From positions 1 to 7,053 of the forward strand of contig QNDP01000062.1 in assembly GCA_003645975.1 (NCBI GenBank): a stretch of 7,053 nt of DNA. The letters run 5' to 3'. The position numbers were made by a program, and so were the translations under genes. The stretch's first letter is position 1. Each line of letters opens with the position of its first letter. The notes under the pieces were generated by a model. It ran no database searches, was not told the origin of the DNA, and saw nothing but the letters and a program-made list of their open reading frames with translations. This DNA comes from Candidatus Hydrothermota bacterium (GTDB taxonomy: Bacteria; Hydrothermota; Hydrothermia; B15-G9). This document shows positions 1-5,349 of the stretch, piece after piece.

Positions 1-876
1 CTCACATCGGTGGCCATCGTGCCGAAGACCCGTGAGGACGAGGAGAAGGTGTCCGAAGGACTTGCACGGCTACACGACGAAGACCCTACCTTTGAATTCA
101 AATACGATCCTGAACTCCATCAGACGCTTATCTATGGACTCGGCGAGATGCATCTCGATGTGATCGTCTCGAAGCTGAAGGAGAAGTTCAATGTCAATGT
201 CGATACTGAACGGCCGAAGATCCCGTATCGTGAGACCATCCGCAAGACCGCCAAAGGCATGGGCAGGTTTGTCAAGCAGACCGGCGGGCGCGGCCAATAC
301 GGTATCTGCTACATCGAGATCCAGCCTCTGCCGCGCGGACAGGGCTTCGAGTTCGAGGACAAAATCTTCGGTGGCGCCATCCCGAAAAGCTACATCCCAT
401 CGGTCGAGGTCGGCGTCAAGAAGGCGATGGAGCGCGGTGTGCTCGGAGCTAAGGTTGTGGATGTCAAGGTGATTCTTTACGACGGCAAATATCACGAAGT
501 TGACTCATCAAACTTCGCATTTGAGGTCGCAGGCTCACTTGCGTTCAAAGATGCCGAGGCCCAAGCCGATCCGTATCTCCTCGAGCCGATTTACGAGGTT
601 GAAGTCCTTGTGCCAGAGGAGAATATGGGCGATGTGATCGGAGACCTAAACGCAAGGCGTGGCCGCATTCTCGGCATGGAAGCTGCCGGTAAGTTCCAGA
701 AAATCAAGGCACATGTGCCGCTTGCCGAACTTTACAAATATGCGTCAACCTTAAGGTCGATCACAAAAGGGCGCGGCACTTTCACCATGAAATTCTCGCA
801 TTATGACGAGGTGCCGCGTGAAATTGCACAGAAGATCATCGAGGAACTCAAGCGTGAGCAAGAGGAGGGCAAGTGA
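1..876 (+). CDS. fusA: Elongation factor G-like translational GTPase (EF-G-2 type), C-terminal part, 5' end outside window
   Basis: The frame is open from base 1, so the GTPase domain and domain II lie upstream. What is visible is domain III (starting around SVAIVPKTREDEEK), with GLGEMHLDVIV, then domain IV with RFVKQTGGRGQYG and the loop DGKYHEVDSS, then domain V with MGDVIGDLNARRGRILGME. The domain IV tip histidine is kept (codon 493-495); in EF-G this loop enters the decoding site during translocation. The ending FSHYDEVP and the RRGRILGME motif resemble the EF-G-2/EF-G-like paralogues (as in Thermus) more than canonical EF-G, which usually ends in FSKYEEVP. It may therefore be a second EF-G and not the housekeeping copy; the missing GTPase half would decide. 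It acts in the cytoplasm on ribosomes. The stop (TGA 874-876) overlaps the GTG start of the next gene, which suggests translational coupling to the membrane cassette. The family call is very secure, the paralogue class less so. Confidence 0.95.
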   Translation, partial: LTSVAIVPKTREDEEKVSEGLARLHDEDPTFEFKYDPELHQTLIYGLGEMHLDVIVSKLKEKFNVNVDTERPKIPYRETIRKTAKGMGRFVKQTGGRGQYGICYIEIQPLPRGQGFEFEDKIFGGAIPKSYIPSVEVGVKKAMERGVLGAKVVDVKVILYDGKYHEVDSSNFAFEVAGSLAFKDAEAQADPYLLEPIYEVEVLVPEENMGDVIGDLNARRGRILGMEAAGKFQKIKAHVPLAELYKYASTLRSITKGRGTFTMKFSHYDEVPREIAQKIIEELKREQEEGK

Positions 877-1307
877 GGCATAGGAGGACAAAACTTTTGT
901 GGTTCGCTATCATCGCCATCCTTGTGGCGGTGCCTACTTGCATTTTTTTGAACAGGAGGGGGGCAACCACGATGGACAAACTTGAGTTCACTTCAATTGA
1001 GGCCTGGGTAAACCTGATGCCCGTCATCCTCGAACCCGGCCAGAGCCCACCGAAGGCAAGGGGACACATCGTCTTGAAACTTCAAAATTTGGATGACGCA
1101 AAACTGGCTTCCGTGAGGGTCTATACAGCCGACGGACATATCCTTGCGGAGAACCCGAAAATCGACTTGAAAGACAGCAATGTCTTGCACATCAGCGAGT
1201 TGGAGTTATCCGCCGATGACACCGTCTTTGTTGTGATTGAAGTCGAAAAAAGCGGCAAAAGATTTGAATTCAGAAGTCCAACGGCTGTGGTTCGACCAGT
1301 CTATTGA
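873..1307 (+). CDS. Small membrane-anchored protein with extracytoplasmic beta-rich domain, unknown function
   Basis: I do not recognise this 144-residue protein. Its N-terminus is basic (RHRRTK), followed by one hydrophobic segment (about residues 8-26) and then NRRG, so it is probably a single N-terminal membrane anchor. Residues about 37-144 are hydrophilic with alternating beta-type runs (GHIVLKLQNL, SVRVYTADG, TVFVVIEVE), which suggests an immunoglobulin-like or similar beta-sandwich. The start is uncertain. GTG at 873 overlaps the EF-G stop and has AGGAGG at 863-868. TTG at 897 has AGGAGG at 882-887. ATG at 972 has AGGAGG at 954-959 but would remove the anchor and give a 111-residue soluble protein. 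I chose GTG 873 because it keeps the basic N-terminus and the hydrophobic segment and fits a 4-base coupled overlap. The next gene begins 37 bases after its stop, so it probably belongs to the membrane cassette. Confidence 0.72.
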   Translation: MRHRRTKLLWFAIIAILVAVPTCIFLNRRGATTMDKLEFTSIEAWVNLMPVILEPGQSPPKARGHIVLKLQNLDDAKLASVRVYTADGHILAENPKIDLKDSNVLHISELELSADDTVFVVIEVEKSGKRFEFRSPTAVVRPVY

Positions 1308-1331
1308 AAATCAAGGCATTGACTCGAAAAC

Positions 1332-1338
1332 GAGGTGA
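1332..1338 (+). promoter_or_regulatory. Shine-Dalgarno site for the 1345 gene
   Basis: GAGGTGA lies six bases before ATG 1345 in the 37-base gap after the preceding gene. It supports this start and shows that the cassette genes rely on strong ribosome binding sites. Confidence 0.75.
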
Positions 1339-1344
1339 ATCATC

Positions 1345-2472
1345 ATGATCGGTTTGGTATTATCGGTGCTGTTGTCGTTAAACGGAGTTGAGGTGCAGGC
1401 ACGGGATGTGCCTGACGATCAGGGCGGCGCTGTTGAGCTTAGAGTTAACTTTAGCCGCCCGTTGGACATATCAAAAATCCTGATATACAGAGTGGCGAAC
1501 GGGGACACCGTGTCTAAAAAGGTGGCCGAACTTGATGTCAACGGCCAGACCAAAATCAAATACATCGACAAACATGTGAAAAACGGTGTGCCCGTGCAAT
1601 ATACGCTGTTCCTTATCTCACAACTCGGAGACACTCTTGGAACTGTCAGAACGCAGATGGTGGAGGCGAAGCCTTCCATCTTCAACAAGCGCAAAACATT
1701 CCTACTTCTCGCTGTGCTGAGCTATATCGCTCTGCTGATCTATTTCATGTCCCAGGCGCGCAGGGGTAGGGAACTCTATCTCCGTCCAATAGCAGGACTT
1801 ATTGAGGTTGACAACGCCATCGGACGCGCAACCGAGATGGGCAGGCCGATCCTGTTCTCACCCGGTCTCTCCACGATCTCAGATGTGGCCACAATAGCCG
1901 CTTTGAACATCTTGGCTTACATCACACGTAAGGTCGCCGCCTACGAGACCCGAATTATCGTCCCTGTCTATGACCCGATCGTTTATACCATTGCGCAGGA
2001 AGTCGTTAAGGACGCCTACACCGCAGCCGGCCGTCCCGACCTCTACCGTGCTGAGGATGTATTCTTCCTGACGAGCAGGCAGTTCGCTTACGCCGCAGGT
2101 GTCTCGGGCATCATGGTGCGCGAGAAGACCGCAGCTAACTTCTTTATGGGCTATTTCTTTGCAGAGTCGCTGATCTTGGCTGAGACAGGTGCGTCAACCG
2201 GTGCGATCCAGATTGCAGGCACTGACGCTGTTACTCAGTTGCCGTTCTTTATCACCGCCTGCGACTACACACTGATGGGCGAGGAGCTTTATGCGGCAGG
2301 CGCCTATCTCGCTAAAGACCCGAGACTTACAGCGACGATCAAAGGACAGGATGTCATGAAAGCCACTTTGGCCACGCTGCTCTTGCTCATCACATTGATT
2401 GCGTTCATCGGACCCAAACTCGGACTCCACATCAATTGGGAAACATTTAAAGCCTATATCGTTGGCTTGTAA
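1345..2472 (+). CDS. Membrane protein with fibronectin III-like domain and C-terminal alpha/beta domain (possibly DUF6754-like)
   Basis: The 375-residue product starts with a signal-peptide-like stretch (residues 1 to about 18). A beta-rich region follows (about 20-107) whose pattern fits a fibronectin type III fold: VELRVNFSRP, KILIYRVAN, IKYIDKHVKNGVPVQYTLFL. A strong TM segment (about 118-136) comes next, then basic residues ARRGR, an alpha/beta domain (about 145-330) and a final hydrophobic segment (about 340-356). The positive-inside rule puts the FnIII-like part outside and the alpha/beta domain in the cytoplasm. The alpha/beta part, with GRPILFSPGLSTISD and GAIQIAGTDAVTQLPFF, recalls from memory the uncharacterised DUF6754 family, which I cannot verify here. 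No enzyme motif is visible. ATG 1345 has a GAGGTGA site at 1332-1338, six bases upstream. The next gene starts 12 bases after the stop, so the two are very likely co-translated. Existence of the gene is secure; its function is unknown. Confidence 0.9.
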   Translation: MIGLVLSVLLSLNGVEVQARDVPDDQGGAVELRVNFSRPLDISKILIYRVANGDTVSKKVAELDVNGQTKIKYIDKHVKNGVPVQYTLFLISQLGDTLGTVRTQMVEAKPSIFNKRKTFLLLAVLSYIALLIYFMSQARRGRELYLRPIAGLIEVDNAIGRATEMGRPILFSPGLSTISDVATIAALNILAYITRKVAAYETRIIVPVYDPIVYTIAQEVVKDAYTAAGRPDLYRAEDVFFLTSRQFAYAAGVSGIMVREKTAANFFMGYFFAESLILAETGASTGAIQIAGTDAVTQLPFFITACDYTLMGEELYAAGAYLAKDPRLTATIKGQDVMKATLATLLLLITLIAFIGPKLGLHINWETFKAYIVGL

Positions 2473-2478
2473 GGAGGT
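2471..2478 (+). promoter_or_regulatory. Shine-Dalgarno site that decides the start of the 2485 gene
   Basis: AAGGAGGT overlaps the stop codon of the preceding gene (TAA 2470-2472). It abuts the ATG at 2479 directly, leaving no spacer, but sits about seven bases before the in-frame ATG at 2485. The later ATG is therefore the better start. Confidence 0.75.
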
Positions 2479-2484
2479 ATGACC

Positions 2485-3102
2485 ATGTTTCTATCGAGAA
2501 CATTGCCGATGATCCTCGTTTTCGTTATGGGTATCATAGGATTTTCGCTTTACTTCATTCCACATCCAGCAGCAAGGCAGTTCGAGAACACGCTTTCGCA
2601 GTGGTCGATAGCAATTGGCTCGTTCGCAATCTTTTTGGCTATCACATCGCTTATCCGCAGATACATCAACAACATCAAGCGCGGCAAGGATGTGTTTTAC
2701 AGCATTGTGGCGCTCGTCGCACTTTTCGGCATGGCTGGTCTCGGCCTATTCGCTGGAATCGATGAGAAAAGCCTTTTCCAGAAGATCTTCATCAATGTGA
2801 ATGTTCCGCTTGATGCCACAATGTTCTCGCTGTTGGCGTTCTATGTAACTTCCGCTGCCTACCGTGCATTCCGCGCCCGCAATGTTGAAGCGACCCTGTT
2901 GTTAGTTACCGCTGTCGTGGTGATTCTCGGCATCTCAACCATCGGCGATACACAGGTTTGGCTGCGCAAGACCGCTGAGTGGATCATGAATGTGCCGAAC
3001 CTTGCACAGAAGCGTGGAATCCTTATCGGAGTCGGACTCGGAGTCATTGCGACATCGGTTAAAATCATTCTGGGAATCGAAAGAAACTGGATGGGAGGCT
3101 GA
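2485..3102 (+). CDS. Integral membrane protein with about six transmembrane segments, unknown function
   Basis: I chose ATG 2485 (205 residues) over ATG 2479, which touches the ribosome binding site. Hydrophobic segments are at about 8-25, 40-57, 71-91, 110-127, 135-153 and 177-196, so it is almost wholly membrane embedded. Basic loops include IRRYINNIKRGKD (after segment 2) and YRAFRARN (after segment 4), which by the positive-inside rule should face the cytoplasm. They give an even, N-in/C-in arrangement. The YRAFRARN motif between segments 4 and 5 looks like a conserved family signature, but I cannot name the family. There are no transporter, enzyme or channel motifs I recognise. It lies 12 bases after the FnIII/alpha-beta gene and ends 3 bases before the next one, so it is probably a membrane subunit of the same complex. 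Confidence 0.88.
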   Translation: MFLSRTLPMILVFVMGIIGFSLYFIPHPAARQFENTLSQWSIAIGSFAIFLAITSLIRRYINNIKRGKDVFYSIVALVALFGMAGLGLFAGIDEKSLFQKIFINVNVPLDATMFSLLAFYVTSAAYRAFRARNVEATLLLVTAVVVILGISTIGDTQVWLRKTAEWIMNVPNLAQKRGILIGVGLGVIATSVKIILGIERNWMGG

Positions 3103-3105
3103 GTC

Positions 3106-3999
3106 ATGGCCAACAACGAAAAGAAAACAACAACATTTTTGGAAAAGATCGGGCAAATCCCGCGCTTTTGGATCTATCTCGGCCTTTTGGTCATTTTGAT
3201 GCTTCCTCTCATTCTTCGGATCAAAGCTAAGCCGCGCATGGGGATGGAGACCAAGATGGTCTATGACTTTATTGACAGTCTGCCCCCCGGCTCAGTCATC
3301 ATGCTTTCGTTCACTTATGGGCCAAGTGCAAGGCCGGAACTTGAGCCGATGGCACTTGCCATTATGCGCCATGCCTACATGAGGGGCATCAGGGTCATGG
3401 GAATGACCCTCAGTGTGGAAGGCACGGGACTCGGTCTTGAGGCGATGACGCGCGTCGCCAAAGAGTTCGAGGAGGCAGGATACCCGTTGACCTATGGCGA
3501 GGATTGGGTCTATCTCGGCTACAAGACAGGCTGGGCGATGGTGATTCGTGGCATCGGAGGCGACTTCCATGAGACATTCCCTCGAGATTATTACGGAAAT
3601 GATACGCGTAAGATGGCGTTGACGAGAGACATTCAGAATTACGATGACATAGCCCTTGTCATAGACTTCGCAAGCGGCGGCTCACCGGGTTCATGGATAA
3701 CCTATGCATACCAGCAGTTTGACCAGAAGGTCGCAGCAGGTGTTACAGCGGTTATGGGCGCCGACTGGCAGCCATACATCCGAACAGGCCAGCTTGTCGG
3801 GATGCTGAACGGCATGAAAGCGGCCGCCGACTACGAAGCTAAAACTATCGAAATGATGGAAAAACGGTTCGGTTACACGCCAAAACCTTACGCAACGGTC
3901 GGAATCGTATCCGTAACATGGGCGCAGATTTACCTGATTATCCTGATCATCATCGGAAATATCTCGTTCTTTGCACTTCGTAGGAGAAGGAGGAGGTAA
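3106..3999 (+). CDS. Double-anchored membrane protein with alpha/beta domain and polyarginine tail, unknown function
   Basis: In this 297-residue product a TM segment (about 21-38) precedes a soluble domain of about 225 residues (about 42-268), and a second TM segment (about 269-290) ends in six arginines. The soluble domain has a Rossmann-like alternation: SVIMLSFTYGPSARPELEPM, then a helix and GIRVMGMTLSVEGTG, later DIALVIDFASGG and AGVTAVMGADWQPY followed by the helix TGQLVGMLNGMKAAADYE. If the arginine tail is cytoplasmic, the domain lies outside the membrane, but the basic stretch after the first segment (LRIKAKPR) makes this uncertain. I see no Ser-Lys dyad, nucleotide-binding loop or metal motif that would name an enzyme. 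GGGAGG at 3093-3098 supports ATG 3106, and only three bases separate it from the previous stop. It is part of the cassette; the function is not known. Confidence 0.9.
   Translation: MANNEKKTTTFLEKIGQIPRFWIYLGLLVILMLPLILRIKAKPRMGMETKMVYDFIDSLPPGSVIMLSFTYGPSARPELEPMALAIMRHAYMRGIRVMGMTLSVEGTGLGLEAMTRVAKEFEEAGYPLTYGEDWVYLGYKTGWAMVIRGIGGDFHETFPRDYYGNDTRKMALTRDIQNYDDIALVIDFASGGSPGSWITYAYQQFDQKVAAGVTAVMGADWQPYIRTGQLVGMLNGMKAAADYEAKTIEMMEKRFGYTPKPYATVGIVSVTWAQIYLIILIIIGNISFFALRRRRRR
3987..3997 (+). promoter_or_regulatory. Shine-Dalgarno site embedded in the polyarginine codons of the 3106 gene
   Basis: AAGGAGGAGGT covers the last arginine codons and the first base of the TAA stop (3997-3999), six bases before ATG 4003. 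The same bases encode the basic tail upstream and recruit ribosomes for the next gene, which implies tight coupling of the two proteins. Confidence 0.75.
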
Positions 4000-4002
4000 G
4001 CC

Positions 4003-4719
4003 ATGCCTGCAATCCTCACTTGGCTCATAAGCTGGAAAACATTGGCCGCAATTTTGACATTGGCCATTATGTCGTTCCTTTACAAAGAGAACCCATTTTA
4101 TCGTTTTGCTGAATACCTTTTCGTTGGGCTTTCCGCAGGTTATGGGTTTGCAATGACCTACCACCTTGCAATGAAGCCCAACCTGCTCAGGCCGTTCATT
4201 ATCCCGTTGCTCCAAAGGATCCATATTCTTGGAGGGGAACCACTTCCGATAAATTGGTGGTATATCATCCCGACATTTTTTGCGCTGTGCTATCTCTCGG
4301 TGATTGTGCCTAAGTATTCAAACATCATAAGGTTGCCTTTTGCGTTCCTGCTCGGTCTCGGTTCCGGAATGGCGATTCCGAGGAGCTTCCAAGCCGCTAT
4401 CCTCGAACAGCTTTGGGACACGATCCTCCATCCGAAAGGTTATCACGGCTATGTTGATATGTCCGAAAAATATGGGTGGAGCCTCACTCTCGTGGTCGTA
4501 AGTGCAATAATCATCTTCGTCTCCGTGCTCGCAGTGCTCGCCTATTTCTTCTTCTCAAAACCGCACAAAGGCGCTTATGGCAAGTTTGCCCGTTTCGGAA
4601 TCATCATCCTGATGATAGGATTTGGCGCTTCCTTCGGCTCGACGGTGATGGCGCGTTTCTCACTCCTCATCGGACGATTGATGTTCCTGCTCAGTTGGAT
4701 AAGTGGGTTCCCACATTAA
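4003..4719 (+). CDS. Integral membrane protein with about seven transmembrane segments, unknown function
   Basis: This 238-residue product has hydrophobic segments at about 5-25, 35-56, 84-102, 110-128, 160-184, 195-213 and 217-234. Stretches that look like conserved family blocks are ENPFYRFAEYLFVGLSAGYG near the N-terminus and GASFGSTVMARFSLLIGR near the C-terminus. The loop between segments 4 and 5 (about 129-158) holds WDTILHPKGYHGYVDMSEK. I recognise no transporter or enzyme family. The ATG at 4003 is three bases after the preceding stop and has an excellent ribosome binding site. It is the last gene of the cassette: the next gene is 23 bases away, has a weak ribosome binding site and is a different kind of protein. 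It is probably a membrane subunit working with the 2485 and 3106 products. Confidence 0.88.
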   Translation: MPAILTWLISWKTLAAILTLAIMSFLYKENPFYRFAEYLFVGLSAGYGFAMTYHLAMKPNLLRPFIIPLLQRIHILGGEPLPINWWYIIPTFFALCYLSVIVPKYSNIIRLPFAFLLGLGSGMAIPRSFQAAILEQLWDTILHPKGYHGYVDMSEKYGWSLTLVVVSAIIIFVSVLAVLAYFFFSKPHKGAYGKFARFGIIILMIGFGASFGSTVMARFSLLIGRLMFLLSWISGFPH

Positions 4720-4742
4720 CAAATTTTTGGAACTAAATTGAG

Positions 4743-5348
4743 ATGGTGAAGAGGTCGATTTTTCTCGGCATTTTGATTTCGGTCTTTGTGTTCGTCGGGT
4801 GCAAACGGACAAAAAAGGAAGCCCCGAAGGAACAGGAGGTTGTTGATACCTTGAGTCTAAGGGAGATAGAGGCTGAATCGACTGAGGTCCAAGTGGTTGA
4901 GGCTAAGGATCACGGCGTGCCTTGCAATCCTGAGAGCAGCGTCGTGTTCAGCTTCAAAACGCTTGACGGCAATGACATAGACATCTGCGACTATCGAGGT
5001 AAGGTCGTAATCCTCGACTTCTGGGCGACTTGGTGTGGCCCGTGCCGCATGGAGATCCCCGGATTCATCGACCTCCAAAACAAATACAGCGATAAGGTTC
5101 AAATCATAGGACTTGCGGTTTCCGACAAGCCTGAGAGGGTGCGCCAATTTGCGCAGACTTTCGGGATGAACTATCCGGTCGGGATGGCGCCGCCCGAAGT
5201 GCTGAGGATGCCTTATTTCGCTGGAATACGCTATATTCCAACCACTTTCATCATAGACAAGGAAGGAAAAGTCCGGTATCGGCAGGTAGGTTATGCATCT
5301 AAGGACTTCTTCATCGACTGGATAGAACGACTTTACGCCGAAAAATAA
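4743..5348 (+). CDS. TlpA/ResA-like thioredoxin-fold lipoprotein, thiol-disulfide oxidoreductase
   Basis: The 201-residue product begins with a lipoprotein signal: MVKR, a hydrophobic stretch (5-18) and a lipobox-like FVGC with Cys20 as the lipidated residue. Phe at position -3 is unusual. A charged linker (about 21-60) tethers a thioredoxin domain (about 64-200) of the AhpC/TSA-Redoxin-TlpA type: GKVVILDFWATWCGPC with the CxxC cysteines at 98 and 101, and the cis-proline at 166 in YIPTTFIIDKEG. Such proteins reduce or exchange disulfides outside the cytoplasmic membrane, often in cytochrome c maturation. No cytochrome gene is visible here, so the partner is unknown. Two further cysteines (61 and 82) could form a structural disulfide. 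The start at ATG 4743 gives a sound signal peptide, but its ribosome binding site is weak (GGA at 4729-4731). It lies 23 bases after the membrane cassette and one base before lysA, so it is probably co-transcribed with lysA. Confidence 0.92.
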   Translation: MVKRSIFLGILISVFVFVGCKRTKKEAPKEQEVVDTLSLREIEAESTEVQVVEAKDHGVPCNPESSVVFSFKTLDGNDIDICDYRGKVVILDFWATWCGPCRMEIPGFIDLQNKYSDKVQIIGLAVSDKPERVRQFAQTFGMNYPVGMAPPEVLRMPYFAGIRYIPTTFIIDKEGKVRYRQVGYASKDFFIDWIERLYAEK

Positions 5349-5349
5349 A

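Noticed and set aside
70..495. Open frame of 141 codons on the - strand
   Set aside because: It lies wholly antisense to strongly conserved EF-G domains III-IV.
1319..1345. TTGACT as a possible -35 promoter box before the 1345 gene
   Set aside because: No -10-like sequence lies at the right spacing, and the short gap fits a continuous operon.
3106..3999. Membrane-bound S49/ClpP-type serine protease for the 3106 product
   Set aside because: The two-TM layout is suggestive, but the Ser-Lys catalytic pair and the family's glycine-rich motifs are not visible.
3691..4224. Open frame of 177 codons on the - strand
   Set aside because: It is antisense to two well-supported membrane genes, crosses their junction, and its Cys/His/Pro-rich translation matches no family I know.
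4476..4736. Open + strand frame overlapping the end of the 4003 gene
   Set aside because: It is a shifted-frame shadow with Arg/His-rich composition and no ribosome binding site; the overlapping membrane protein is clearly the real product.
4720..4742. Possible terminator or promoter in the AT-rich gap before tlpA
   Set aside because: Only a 5-bp all-AT stem (AATTT/AAATT) can be formed with no GC-rich stem, and no paired promoter boxes are present.
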